A stretch of DNA of 64,000 bases from CAYJKB01 sp964370625 (GCA_964370625.1 CAYJKB010000003.1:1-64000); one strand, 5' to 3'; counted from the first letter of the stretch, positions 27,975 through 37,202 are shown. Program-made: numbers and translations. Notes: generated by a model not told the origin, from the letters alone.

Positions 27975-28484
27975 CTAAATCGTTTTAAAATGCTCAGTTA
28001 TATAATTTAAAGGATGGAATATTATCGGCGAAAATGCTGACGCTAAAATTGTTTCTGCAAAAAAGACTTTTAAAAAAACGATTCCATCAACATCATCAAA
28101 TGCGATTGTTAAAAACAATCCACGCACAAGTCCCATAATAATAAAAATACAAATCGAAAGTATTACGCCAGATGCCCATATTTTCAATAAATATCGTTTA
28201 CTTACAGCTCCAGCAACTGCTCCAAAAAACATGTAAAATGCAGGATATAGTCCTTCCACTGATACAGAGCTTATATCATACAACACACCAACCAAAAAAC
28301 CTACAATTGCACCAGTAACCGATCCATCTAAAAGACCCACACAAGCTACAATCACAGGAAGTAAATCTACTTTATTTCCGAAAATTGTGAAACCTGAACC
28401 AACTGTAGATGACAAGATGTAAACTATAACTGCAAAAAGGCAGTAAAGTCCTACTTTAATTTTTTTCGAATGAATTTTAACCAA
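27975..28484 (-). CDS. mreD: Rod shape-determining protein MreD
   Basis: This 169-residue membrane protein has about five hydrophobic segments and the MreD pattern LDGSVTGAIVGFLVGVLYD. It works with MreC and PBP2 in side-wall synthesis. The start is TTG at 28484, well supported by GAGGGAGG seven bases before it. It lies 14 bases after mreC. Confidence 0.88.
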   Translation of the reverse strand: MVKIHSKKIKVGLYCLFAVIVYILSSTVGSGFTIFGNKVDLLPVIVACVGLLDGSVTGAIVGFLVGVLYDISSVSVEGLYPAFYMFFGAVAGAVSKRYLLKIWASGVILSICIFIIMGLVRGLFLTIAFDDVDGIVFLKVFFAETILASAFSPIIFHPLNYITEHFKTI

Positions 28485-28498
28485 GAACTTTCCTCCCT

Positions 28499-29338
28499 CT
28501 AATCAGTTATATCAAAATCTTTAATTACAAAAACTTTTTTAACATCATCAATTTCAATTATCGGCTCGATTATAGCATAGTTTGAAATGCCATGGTCTTC
28601 AGGCAAAATACGCTCAACAGTTCCAACTAATAACCCTTTAGGGAATATCCCACCATTTCCAGATGTTTCAAGTGTATCACCGATTACAACATCGGCATCT
28701 TTTTTGATATATGACATTTTCAAGTTTCCGTCTTGCATAAGTTCAAAATCACCCTCAGCCACAGCCACTTCCCTACTACGTGAAACAAGCACAGCTGCAC
28801 TCATAGATGTATCAATAATCGTTGTAACTTCAGCATAATTTGGTCCTAAATCAGTTACATAACCTACCATTCCCTCTTCTGTTATAACACAGTCATTAAT
28901 TTCAATTCCTGCAAGAGTCCCTTTATCGATTGAAAGTGTATTTCCCCAATCTGTTGTGCTTCGAGATACAACTTCAGCTACTTCAAATTGAAAACTACGA
29001 TTTTTTTCTTTGATTTCAAGAAGTTGTCTAAGTCTGTTGTTTTCATCAATAGCCACTTCAGCATCACGCACCTTTTGTTCTAGTGCAGCAATCTCTGCTT
29101 TTAGTTGCTCATTTTCTGCCACTATTCTGTCATATTCTGTGAAATAATCAAAAAATCCACTTATTCCATTTTGAATAGAAGTTACAGCATTTTGCACTGG
29201 TGTTATTATAGCGCCAGCTACTACAGATGTTGGAGAAGTTGCATCTTCAACTGCTCCTGTATATAGAGCAGCACCAACACATATTATTATTATAATCATC
29301 ATCACAGCGAAAAGTCGTGATGTAAAAAATTCACGCAA
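28499..29338 (-). CDS. mreC: Rod shape-determining protein MreC
   Basis: This 279-residue protein has an N-terminal membrane anchor (about 8-28), a coiled coil (about 65-105, YDRIVAENEQLKAEIAALEQ) and the extracytoplasmic beta-domain (NTLSIDKGTLAGIEINDCVI, EGMVGYV). The start must be TTG at 29338, because upstream in-frame sequence reaches a stop and the next Met lies inside the anchor. The ribosome site (GAAAGG) is weak. No mreB lies upstream, where it is usual. Confidence 0.9.
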   Translation of the reverse strand: MREFFTSRLFAVMMIIIIICVGAALYTGAVEDATSPTSVVAGAIITPVQNAVTSIQNGISGFFDYFTEYDRIVAENEQLKAEIAALEQKVRDAEVAIDENNRLRQLLEIKEKNRSFQFEVAEVVSRSTTDWGNTLSIDKGTLAGIEINDCVITEEGMVGYVTDLGPNYAEVTTIIDTSMSAAVLVSRSREVAVAEGDFELMQDGNLKMSYIKKDADVVIGDTLETSGNGGIFPKGLLVGTVERILPEDHGISNYAIIEPIIEIDDVKKVFVIKDFDITD

Positions 29339-29441
29339 TATAATTCATGCCTTTCATATTTATTTTATACTTTGAAACAAGTTATCCATTTTTACATAAC
29401 TTCAATAAGTTTAAAGCAGTTATAATTTTTTATTCTTTAAA

Positions 29442-30014
29442 TTACAATATGTCAACACTTAAACTGTCTAACATTTCACATAAAATATTCACAGGTAAAC
29501 CGACAACTGCGAAGAAATCTCCTTCAATGCTATCAACAAGCACAGCTCCTTTACCTTGTATAGCATATGCACCAGCTTTATCCACAGGCTCTCCTGTTTT
29601 TATATAAGCTGAAATTCTATCATTTGTAAGGTGTTTAAAAGTAACTTTTGTAACTGAAATTCTTGTATCAGTTTTTTTATTTGTCATAACTGTAATTGCT
29701 GTTACAACTTTGTGTGTTTTCCCTGATAAACTCTTTAACATTTCAAATGCTTCTTGTTCATTTTTTGGTTTGCCAAGTGGCCTATTATCTAATAAAACAA
29801 TTGTATCTGCTGAAATAATAACACTATCTGAATCATTTACATTATGTAAAACCACTTTTGCTTTTTCTGTTGATAAACGCATGATTTCATCGAATATATT
29901 TTTTCTAACATCAATTGTTTCATCTATATCAGCACTCATAACTTCAAATTTAAGACCTAAATTTTGTAAGATTTCTCGTCTTCTTGGTGATGCTGAACCT
30001 AAAATTATTCTCAT
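29442..30014 (-). CDS. maf: Maf family nucleotide pyrophosphatase
   Basis: This 190-residue protein has the signature ILGSASPRRREIL, the middle block ISADTIVLLDNRPLGKP and the end AYAIQGKGAVLVDSIEGDFFAVVGLP. Maf proteins hydrolyse dTTP, UTP or modified nucleotides. It is upstream of mreC, as in many Clostridia. Confidence 0.94.
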   Translation of the reverse strand: MRIILGSASPRRREILQNLGLKFEVMSADIDETIDVRKNIFDEIMRLSTEKAKVVLHNVNDSDSVIISADTIVLLDNRPLGKPKNEQEAFEMLKSLSGKTHKVVTAITVMTNKKTDTRISVTKVTFKHLTNDRISAYIKTGEPVDKAGAYAIQGKGAVLVDSIEGDFFAVVGLPVNILCEMLDSLSVDIL

Positions 30015-30032
30015 TAATTAACCTCTAAATAT

Positions 30033-30122
30033 TTATTTTTTTGTAGCAAAATATGCTACTGCTCCGATAATTAAAACAACAGCTAACACTATCGGAATTA
30101 TCATTACCATCGGAAGTGCCAT
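30033..30122 (-). CDS. 29-residue hydrophobic membrane peptide
   Basis: A 30-codon reading frame has a strong AGGAGG nine bases before its ATG. It encodes a short N-terminus (MALP), a single hydrophobic segment of about 20 residues (MIIPIVLAVVLIIGAVAYF) and a basic end (ATKK). It is packed between the DUF4321-like gene and maf in the same direction, so it is probably translated. I do not recognise a family; a stand-alone transmembrane micropeptide is the simplest reading. Confidence 0.65.
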   Translation of the reverse strand: MALPMVMIIPIVLAVVLIIGAVAYFATKK

Positions 30123-30145
30123 AAGTCTGTGCCTCCTTGTTGTAA

Positions 30146-30406
30146 TTATTTTAACTTTTTCCATATTATAACCGCAATTATAAGTCCTATAACTACAGCA
30201 ATTGTGATATTTATTGTAAGCCCAAATGTAAGCTTTAAAATGCCTAAATCAATTACCATAGGTGCATTTGTTGCAATTCCAAAAGTTCCACCATAAGATA
30301 ACCAATTTAGAAAAGAAATATGTTTTGTAATTTCTGAAATAAATCCACCAATTATTCCACCTAAAACAACAATTAGTATACCCCAAATATTAATCTTTTC
30401 TTTCAT
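30146..30406 (-). CDS. DUF4321-like small membrane protein
   Basis: This 86-residue protein has an N-terminal membrane segment (INIWGILIVVLGGIIGGFI), a middle polar stretch and a second C-terminal membrane segment ending IIWKKLK. It resembles the DUF4321 family of Clostridia, which often lies near maf; the function is unknown. The ATG at 30406 follows GGAGG; an upstream extension would overlap dut. It is 13 bases after the dUTPase gene. Confidence 0.7.
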   Translation of the reverse strand: MKEKINIWGILIVVLGGIIGGFISEITKHISFLNWLSYGGTFGIATNAPMVIDLGILKLTFGLTINITIAVVIGLIIAVIIWKKLK

Positions 30407-30419
30407 TTTAATCCTCCAA

Positions 30420-30872
30420 CTACATTTTACCTGTAGACCCAAAACCACCGCTACCTCGAACCGTATTCGAAAGTTCTTCTTTTTCTATTATTTCACATAC
30501 AAAAACAGGTTGAACACAAAGTTGAGCTATTCTCTCTCCCCTTTTAAGGATAAAATCATCAGTTGATGTGTTGATAAGCCCTACTTTAATTTCGCCTCTA
30601 TAATCACTGTCAATAACACCCACACCATTTGACAAGCTAATTCCATATTTTGTAGCAAGTCCACTTCGTGCATATACAAAAGCTGCATATTGTGCATTTG
30701 GCAGTTCAATGCATATTCCTGTTGGTATTAGCACCTTTTCATTTGGCAGAATTTTTATTTCTTTAGAAATATTTGCTGTTAAATCAAAAGCTGCCGCACC
30801 TTGCGACATATAGCGTGGAATATCTACAAATTGCCCTTCTTCATTTGGCACTCTTTTTATTAAAATTTGCAT
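30420..30872 (-). CDS. dut: dUTP diphosphatase
   Basis: This 150-residue trimeric-type dUTPase shows its motifs in order: GAAAFDL, ARSGLATKYGISLSNGVGVID, SDYRGEIKVGL, RGERIAQLCV and RGSGGFGSTG. It hydrolyses dUTP to dUMP. Its ATG overlaps the stop of the U32 peptidase gene by one base. Confidence 0.95.
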   Translation of the reverse strand: MQILIKRVPNEEGQFVDIPRYMSQGAAAFDLTANISKEIKILPNEKVLIPTGICIELPNAQYAAFVYARSGLATKYGISLSNGVGVIDSDYRGEIKVGLINTSTDDFILKRGERIAQLCVQPVFVCEIIEKEELSNTVRGSGGFGSTGKM

Positions 30873-32977
30873 TAAATTACCCCTCTGGTATAAAGTCCTC
30901 TTGTAAAGCTTGTTTCAGATTTCACATCTTCATTTGACAAATATTCTTTATAGATTTTGTCAATTTCATAACTTTTTTCCGTTGTAAACATAAGCCTTGC
31001 ATACTTAACTGAAATCGATGTGAAATCTTCTTTTTTATCTGCTAAATATAAAGGTTTGCTATTAATCAAAGTATTTCTACATCCATACTCAGGCAATAAA
31101 GCAAATTTTTCCCCTTTTCTATCAGTCAAATAAGTAGTAGCTTTTGTACATGTGCACTTTCCAGTTTTGCGTTTTATTGCACAATTTTCAAATATCATCA
31201 GTGGCAAATGTCCGTAAGCTATCATTTCACATGGAATAGGTTTTATTAAATCACGAATTTGTGCATATTTCATTTCAAATGATAAGGTAACACGTTTCGC
31301 CCCAAATTTTTCCATAGTACATAGTGCAGAAGAATTTGTAATATTTAATCCAAAGTCTGCGTATACTTCAAGCCCTATTCGCTGTGCCATCTCAAAATGA
31401 CCAATGTTTGAAACAAGCACTGTATCAATTCCAAGCGATTTCACTTCATTTAGTGCATCTTCAACTTTTTGAGTTTCAGTTGTTGTGAAAATTCTTGGCA
31501 AAGTAATTACAGTTTCTATTTGTTTGCTTAGTATATTTTTAAATTTTTCGATATTATCTAAAGCTTCAAAAAGTGGAATATATAATGTTTTCGGTGGGTT
31601 TTCCATAATAAATTCTGTTACTTGCCACATTTTTTGAACAGATATAGTATAACCGTCAAAATCATATTCTTTCCCTAGTGTTTCATCTGTATAATCAACT
31701 AATTTTCGCTTTTTTATAGTTTTTCGCTCTTCAAGCAAAATATCAAGTGCATCACGACGCATTTTATTTAAAATGGACATCGGAATGATAATATTATCTT
31801 CCATGCTAATTTCAAAATTTTCAATATAGAATGGTGTTCCACCTGTTTTCGTCAATGCCTTTTTGATATCTTCATCAGTTGAAGGTCGTTTTAGTGCAAT
31901 TTGTGCGTTTTGCTCTGTTACTACGACTGTATTTCCATCTAAATCTGAGATTTCAAGGGTTGTTTCTATCTCAGTTCCTGCTTTGAACACAGCTTTCACA
32001 GGTAAAATAGAATTTTCTTTCCCATTTTCATAAGTTTGTGATGCATTTTTATATCTATCTTTTATATCATCAAATGGTACTTCAGTTTTTATGCCAAACA
32101 TGTTTTGACCCTTTTTACCTGTGAAATATCCATCAGTAAAACCATCACGAGAAAAAACATCACGCAAGTCTTCAAGTTCTGTGCGTGTAGGCTGTGCCCC
32201 CTGACGTACAAGCCTAGAAAATATTTTTGTTACAATTGCAACATATTCAGCACGTTTCATTCTTCCTTCAATTTTAAAACATGCAACATTTGCATCTGTT
32301 AGTTTTTTTATATAATTTGCAAGGCTTAAATCTTTTAAGCTAAGTGGATAAGATGGCTTTCCATCATCAAATGCAAATGGAAGTCTACAAGGTTGAGCAC
32401 ACAATCCACGATTTCCACTTCTCCCACCTAAAATCCCGCTTAAATAACACTGCCCTGAATAACACATGCACAATGCACCATGTATAAAAACTTCTGTTTC
32501 TATTCCACAGTTTTGTGTTATATATAATATATCATCAAAGCTAAGTTCCCTAGATAATACCACACGCTTAAAGCCCATGTTTTTTGCTTTTAATGCACCA
32601 TCTAAACTATGCACTGTCATTTGAGTTGAGCCATGCAGTTCAAGTTGTGGTGAAATTTTTGAAACCAGTCTTGCCATTCCAAAATCTTGAACTATAACAC
32701 CTGTCGCACCCATTTCTGTAATTTTATGAATATCATTAATATAACTTTGTATTTCCCTGTCATATATTATAGTATTCATCGTGATATAAACCTTCACACC
32801 ACGTGCTGTACAATAAGAAATTGCTTGTTGAATTTGTTCATCTGTAAAATTTTTGGCATTTCTTCGTGCATTAAAATTGCCAAAGCCTAAATACACTGCA
32901 TCTGCTCCATTTTGAACAGCAGCAAGCACAGCGTCATATGACCCTGCTGGCGATAAAATTTCTGGTGTATATCCCAT
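30872..32977 (-). CDS. U32 family peptidase / RlhA-like protein with DUF3656
   Basis: This 701-residue protein starts with a TIM-barrel-like region (ILSPAGSYDAVLAAVQNGAD) and the U32 signature FIHGALCMCYSGQCYLSG followed by GNRGLCAQPCR, with the Cys residues that bind an Fe-S cluster in RlhA-type members. A second half contains DUF3656-like sequence. The family includes annotated collagenase-like peptidases and RlhA, which hydroxylates 23S rRNA. An RNA-modification role seems as likely as proteolysis. It follows zapA with no gap. Confidence 0.85.
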   Translation of the reverse strand: MGYTPEILSPAGSYDAVLAAVQNGADAVYLGFGNFNARRNAKNFTDEQIQQAISYCTARGVKVYITMNTIIYDREIQSYINDIHKITEMGATGVIVQDFGMARLVSKISPQLELHGSTQMTVHSLDGALKAKNMGFKRVVLSRELSFDDILYITQNCGIETEVFIHGALCMCYSGQCYLSGILGGRSGNRGLCAQPCRLPFAFDDGKPSYPLSLKDLSLANYIKKLTDANVACFKIEGRMKRAEYVAIVTKIFSRLVRQGAQPTRTELEDLRDVFSRDGFTDGYFTGKKGQNMFGIKTEVPFDDIKDRYKNASQTYENGKENSILPVKAVFKAGTEIETTLEISDLDGNTVVVTEQNAQIALKRPSTDEDIKKALTKTGGTPFYIENFEISMEDNIIIPMSILNKMRRDALDILLEERKTIKKRKLVDYTDETLGKEYDFDGYTISVQKMWQVTEFIMENPPKTLYIPLFEALDNIEKFKNILSKQIETVITLPRIFTTTETQKVEDALNEVKSLGIDTVLVSNIGHFEMAQRIGLEVYADFGLNITNSSALCTMEKFGAKRVTLSFEMKYAQIRDLIKPIPCEMIAYGHLPLMIFENCAIKRKTGKCTCTKATTYLTDRKGEKFALLPEYGCRNTLINSKPLYLADKKEDFTSISVKYARLMFTTEKSYEIDKIYKEYLSNEDVKSETSFTRGLYTRGVI

Positions 32978-33298
32978 TTACTCTTGCACCTTGCTTTTTA
33001 AATATAAATTTTCACGACGAAGTTCAGCAATTTCTGCTCTTAAAGCTACTCCATCATCTAAATATCCCTTCATTTGCTTACGAAGATTATCAAGTGCTTC
33101 AGATGTTTTCATTTTTTCATCAGCAATATTGCATGCAGCAAGCACCATAGCAGCAGTTGCTGTTACCCCTGTGATTAAACTCATTTTATGAATTTCTTCT
33201 TCAACATTTTCAGCAACTTCTTTCATGTATTCTTCACTATCTTCGCTAACCAATGTATATATTTGTCCTGCAATTTTAACATTAACTCTATTTTTCAT
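32978..33298 (-). CDS. zapA: Cell division protein ZapA
   Basis: This 106-residue protein has a ZapA N-terminal domain (NRVNVKIAGQIYTLVSEDSE, then EYMKEVAENVEEEIHKM) and a C-terminal coiled coil (LDNLRKQMKGYLDDGVALRA and beyond). ZapA cross-links FtsZ filaments. It is the first gene of the minus-strand run to maf and is divergent from proB. Confidence 0.88.
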   Translation of the reverse strand: MKNRVNVKIAGQIYTLVSEDSEEYMKEVAENVEEEIHKMSLITGVTATAAMVLAACNIADEKMKTSEALDNLRKQMKGYLDDGVALRAEIAELRRENLYLKSKVQE

Positions 33299-33436
33299 AA
33301 GTCTTTACCTCTCTACTTTTGCTTTATATTTTCTGTTAATAAATATATTAATCTTTACATATAAACTTATTCTATCATATATTTTAAATTTTGTTAATGC
33401 TATTCACAAATAATTTACTTGATTTTGAAATTTTAT

Positions 33437-33465
33437 TTGTACTATATAAAATAACATGATACAAT
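33437..33465 (+). promoter_or_regulatory. Promoter of proBA-CYTH
   Basis: TTGTAC (33437-33442) and TACAAT (33460-33465) are separated by 17 bases, 36 bases before the proB start. Confidence 0.75.
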
Positions 33466-33501
33466 GTTAGTATTAATTTAAAAATCGAAAGGTAATTTGC
33501 T

Positions 33502-34293
33502 ATGTTGAACACTGAAAAAGTCAAGAGAATTGTAATAAAAGTAGGTACTTCTACTCTGACATATGAAGGTGGCAAACTTAATATTAGTAATATTGAGCGT
33601 TTATGTCGTGTAGTTTGCGATCTTAAAAACCGTGGTTATGATGTTGTTATTGTATCTTCTGGTGCCATTGGAGTTGGAGTAAATAAGTTAAGGCTTGAAC
33701 AACGCCCGACAAGTGTAGAAGAAAAACAAGCTGTTGCTGCTGTTGGACAATCCATGCTTATGCATATTTATGATAAATTATTTTTAGAATATGGGCATAA
33801 TGTAGCTCAAGTTCTTTTAACTCGTGATGATGTACATTTGCCAAAAAGAAAAGAAAACATCATTAATACATTTAATGCTTTATTTAAGTTTGGCACTATT
33901 CCTATTGTAAATGAAAATGATACAGTTGCTGTTGACGAAATTGTATTCGGCGATAATGACACATTGTCTGCTGTTATTGCAAACGTATCTTCAGCAGATT
34001 TACTTATCATTTTATCCGATATCGATGGACTTTATAGTGCTGACCCTCGCAAAGATGAAAACGCAAAACTTATTCCTGTTGTAACTGAAATCACTGATGA
34101 AATACAAAAACTTGCAGGTGGTGCAGGCACAGCTAATGGCACAGGTGGAATGATTACAAAACTTCATGCTGCTGAAATTTGTATGGAAAATCATATTCCA
34201 ATGGTAATTGTAAATGGCAAAAACATTCCTATAGTCTATGATATATTAGACGGAAACTTTATCGGAACTTTATTTCAAAGGGAGGAAATATAA
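33502..34293 (+). CDS. proB: Glutamate 5-kinase
   Basis: This 263-residue amino-acid kinase has VIKVGTSTLTY, VSSGAIGVGVNKL, the glutamate-site PIVNENDTVAVDE and GGMITKLHAAE. It phosphorylates glutamate in proline synthesis. It lacks the C-terminal PUA domain of the roughly 370-residue enzymes, so it is the short form. Its stop abuts the proA start. Confidence 0.95.
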   Translation: MLNTEKVKRIVIKVGTSTLTYEGGKLNISNIERLCRVVCDLKNRGYDVVIVSSGAIGVGVNKLRLEQRPTSVEEKQAVAAVGQSMLMHIYDKLFLEYGHNVAQVLLTRDDVHLPKRKENIINTFNALFKFGTIPIVNENDTVAVDEIVFGDNDTLSAVIANVSSADLLIILSDIDGLYSADPRKDENAKLIPVVTEITDEIQKLAGGAGTANGTGGMITKLHAAEICMENHIPMVIVNGKNIPIVYDILDGNFIGTLFQREEI

Positions 34294-35541
34294 ATGATTA
34301 CAGTAACAGAACTTTGCCAAAAGGCATCTGATGTTAAGGGAGTTTTATCTTCACTTTCTTCATCACATAAAAACGAAGTTTTAGCAACAATGTCTGAATT
34401 TATAAAAAAACATAAGGACAGAATTCTAACAGCTAATAAAATCGATCTTGAAAATGGCAAAGCTAACAACATGACAGATGGTCTGCTTGATAGACTTATG
34501 CTTAACGATGATAGAATTTTAGGTTTATGCGAAGGTATTGATAAGCTAATTTCACTTGATGACCCTGTAGGCGAAGTTTTATGGATGAAAACTCGTCCAA
34601 ACGGGCTTAAAATCGGAGCTAAACGTGTTCCTATGGGTGTAATTGCAATTATTTATGAAGCTCGCCCTAATGTAACTGTTGATGCTGCTGCTTTATGTTT
34701 TAAAGCTGGCTCTGCCACTATTCTTCGTGGTGGTAAAGAAGCTTATCATACTTCTCGTGCTTTAACTGATATTCTAAGAAGTGCTTTAGAACATCATAGC
34801 TTACCACAAGATTTAATCAATTTAATTGATGATACAACTCGTGATAGTGCATATCAATTAATGAAACAAAATAAATATGTTGATGTATTAATTCCTCGTG
34901 GTGGTGCTTCTCTTATTGCATCTGTTGTTGAAAATTCAACTGTTCCTGTAATTGAAACTGGCACTGGTAATTGTCATGTATATGTTGATAAAAATGCCGA
35001 TTTTAATATGGCTGAACAAATTGTATTTAATTCAAAATGTCACAGAATTTCAGTTTGTAATAGCGCTGAAAGCCTTTTAGTTCACAAAGATATTGCACAT
35101 GAATTTTTGCCTCAAATAAAAGCATTGCTTGATACTAAAGATGTAAAGTTATTTGGCTGTGACAAAACTATTAGCATATTAGGTGCTGATGTTACAAAAG
35201 CTACTGAAGAAGATTATTATACAGAGTATTTAGATTATAAAATGTCTGTTAAGGTCGTAGATACTATAGAAAATGCTATCGCTCACATTAATAAATATTC
35301 AACAGGACATTCAGAAAGTATTGTAACTTCTGATTACTTTGCTTCACAAAAATTCTTAGATGAAGTTGATAGTGCTGCCGTTTATGTAAATGCTTCAACT
35401 CGATTTACAGATGGTTTCGAGTTTGGCTTTGGTGCTGAAATCGGAATTTCTACGCAAAAGCTTCATGCACGTGGCCCTATGGGTCTTACAGAGCTTACTA
35501 CTATTAAATATATTGTATATGGAGATGGTCAAATACGATGA
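34294..35541 (+). CDS. proA: Gamma-glutamyl phosphate reductase
   Basis: This 415-residue aldehyde-dehydrogenase-fold enzyme has MGVIAIIYEARPNVTVDA, the catalytic Cys in HRISVCNSAE, and EIGISTQKLHARGPMGLTELTT at the end. It makes glutamate-5-semialdehyde. GGGAGG lies before the ATG. The last four bases overlap the CYTH gene. proC is not in the window. Confidence 0.96.
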   Translation: MITVTELCQKASDVKGVLSSLSSSHKNEVLATMSEFIKKHKDRILTANKIDLENGKANNMTDGLLDRLMLNDDRILGLCEGIDKLISLDDPVGEVLWMKTRPNGLKIGAKRVPMGVIAIIYEARPNVTVDAAALCFKAGSATILRGGKEAYHTSRALTDILRSALEHHSLPQDLINLIDDTTRDSAYQLMKQNKYVDVLIPRGGASLIASVVENSTVPVIETGTGNCHVYVDKNADFNMAEQIVFNSKCHRISVCNSAESLLVHKDIAHEFLPQIKALLDTKDVKLFGCDKTISILGADVTKATEEDYYTEYLDYKMSVKVVDTIENAIAHINKYSTGHSESIVTSDYFASQKFLDEVDSAAVYVNASTRFTDGFEFGFGAEIGISTQKLHARGPMGLTELTTIKYIVYGDGQIR

Positions 35542-36122
35542 CAGAACATGAATTTAAGTGGGACTGCTCGCCCTCAAAATTTAAAGAAATCACTCTTACA
35601 TTAAATATAGACAATTTTACTAAAATTAAAATGCTTTCAGAATATTTTGATACTCATGATGAATATTTGAAAAAAAAGAGAGGTTCACTTAGATTAAGAT
35701 ATGAGGACGATACCCTTGTATGTTGTCTTAAACTTACAATTTCTAAAGAAGGTGCATTAGCTTCAAGATATGAATTTGAAGTAAATGCAAACAATTTAAC
35801 CGATGGTTTGAAAAAACTTGCACAAAATCATGATATTTCTGATGTTTGTAACCATCTTTTATCAGTCGAATTGTATAAACTGTGTAAAATTGAGTTTACC
35901 AGAAACGTCACTTGCATAAATATGCAAAATTTTAATGCTGAATTGTGTTTTGACGAGGGTGTTTTTTTTAATAACAGTAAATCTCTGGCTTTCACAGAAA
36001 TGGAATGTGAGTTTTCTTCTGGTGATTTACAGAAATTTATGCACCACTGTATAAATTTTGAGCATGATTTTTGTTTAAAATCACAGCCATACTCTAAACT
36101 TGCACGAGCAATGTCGCTTTAA
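35538..36122 (+). CDS. CYTH domain (triphosphate tunnel) protein
   Basis: This 194-residue protein begins EHEFKW, a variant of the ExExK signature of the CYTH family, and continues with SEYFDTHDEYLKKKRGSLRLR and CLKLT, as in triphosphatases and YgiF-type proteins. Later strands carry paired acidic residues (FTEMECEF). It probably hydrolyses inorganic triphosphate or binds a triphosphorylated ligand. It overlaps proA by 4 bases (ATGA), so translation is coupled to proline synthesis genes. Confidence 0.82.
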   Translation: MTEHEFKWDCSPSKFKEITLTLNIDNFTKIKMLSEYFDTHDEYLKKKRGSLRLRYEDDTLVCCLKLTISKEGALASRYEFEVNANNLTDGLKKLAQNHDISDVCNHLLSVELYKLCKIEFTRNVTCINMQNFNAELCFDEGVFFNNSKSLAFTEMECEFSSGDLQKFMHHCINFEHDFCLKSQPYSKLARAMSL

Positions 36123-36150
36123 CCTATGTTTTTTTGTGCATTTTACACTA

Positions 36151-36179
36151 TTGTATTTTTATTAATACCATTGTATAAT
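36151..36179 (+). promoter_or_regulatory. Promoter of the amino-acid binding protein gene
   Basis: TTGTAT (36151-36156) and a consensus TATAAT (36174-36179) are separated by 17 bases. Confidence 0.8.
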
Positions 36180-36218
36180 GACTAGAACAAACTATTTATT
36201 TATTTTTGGAGGTTAAAC

Positions 36219-37106
36219 ATGAAAAGTTTAAAAAAATTACTTGCCCCTTTCCTAGCATTAACTATGGTTTTCGCTTTAGGCGCATGTGCACCAGCAGATG
36301 AAGCTCCTGCTACTGATGATGTTCCTGCAACTGATGATGCAGCTGATCCAGCTGGCGATGATGTAGCAGCTGAAACAGATTACAGTGCAATCATCTATAC
36401 TCCTGGTGAAACAATGGAAGGTGCTGAAGGCACTTTAGTAGTTGCTATGTCAGCTGACTATGCTCCTTATGAGTTTATCGATATTAACAGTGGTAACATC
36501 GCAGGTTTTGATGTTGGTCTTGCTAAAGAAATTGCAAAAGACTTAAACATGAATCTTGAAATTAAAAACATTCCTTTTGATTCATGTATTACAGAAATGA
36601 ATCTTGGTAAAGCTGATGTTGTTATCTCTGGTCTATCTCCAGACCCAGAACGTGATGCTGAATTTTCAGACATCTACTATTCTGCTACTCAAGCTGCTGT
36701 AATTCGTGTAGCTGATGCAGATAAATATACTGATGCAGCTTCTTTAGCTGGAATGCCTGTTGCAGCTCAAAGTGGTTCAATCCAAGCAGACCTTGTAGCT
36801 GAAGAATTCCCAGAATCTTCTCTTCTTGCTCTTCAACTTGTTCCTGACGTTGTTATGAACGTTAAAACAAGCAAAGCTGAAGCTGCTGTAATGGAAGAAC
36901 CAGTTGCTCAAGGTTATGTTACTAACAATGACGATCTTATGATTGCTTTCGCTGTTCCTTACGAAGAAACTGGTTCAGCTGTAGCTGTTAAAAAAGGTAA
37001 CACTGAATTATTAGCAGAAGTTAATGCTAGTATCGCTCGTATTACTGAAGAAAATCTAATGGAAACTTACGTAATGCTTGCAAACGAACTATCAAACGCT
37101 CAATAA
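36219..37106 (+). CDS. Amino-acid ABC transporter binding lipoprotein (family 3)
   Basis: This 295-residue lipoprotein has a lipobox (ALGACAP), an acidic Ala/Asp/Pro linker (about 25-50) and a family 3 solute-binding domain (LVVAMSADYAPYEFID, GFDVGLAKEIAKDLN, GKADVVISGLS). It would bind a polar or charged amino acid or arginine-like ligand. GGAGG precedes the ATG. No permease or ATPase gene is adjacent, so partners must be elsewhere. Smooth codon use suggests strong expression. Confidence 0.88.
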   Translation: MKSLKKLLAPFLALTMVFALGACAPADEAPATDDVPATDDAADPAGDDVAAETDYSAIIYTPGETMEGAEGTLVVAMSADYAPYEFIDINSGNIAGFDVGLAKEIAKDLNMNLEIKNIPFDSCITEMNLGKADVVISGLSPDPERDAEFSDIYYSATQAAVIRVADADKYTDAASLAGMPVAAQSGSIQADLVAEEFPESSLLALQLVPDVVMNVKTSKAEAAVMEEPVAQGYVTNNDDLMIAFAVPYEETGSAVAVKKGNTELLAEVNASIARITEENLMETYVMLANELSNAQ

Positions 37107-37118
37107 TTTGATTTTCAG

Positions 37119-37148
37119 AGAGTGTAGCGAATTTCGCTACACTCTTTT
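37119..37148 (+). terminator. Terminator of the binding protein gene
   Basis: Arms 37119-37130 and 37134-37145 form a 12-bp perfect stem with a 3-nt loop, followed by TTT. Confidence 0.85.
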
Positions 37149-37173
37149 CAATTATATTTAATTAAATTATAAC

Positions 37174-37202
37174 TTGATTTTTATGTTAAAATATTATATA
37201 AT
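37174..37202 (+). promoter_or_regulatory. Promoter of the proline symporter gene
   Basis: TTGATT (37174-37179) and TATAAT (37197-37202) are 17 bases apart. A small GCTGC-GCAGC hairpin lies in the leader before a weak AGGATGG ribosome site. Confidence 0.75.
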
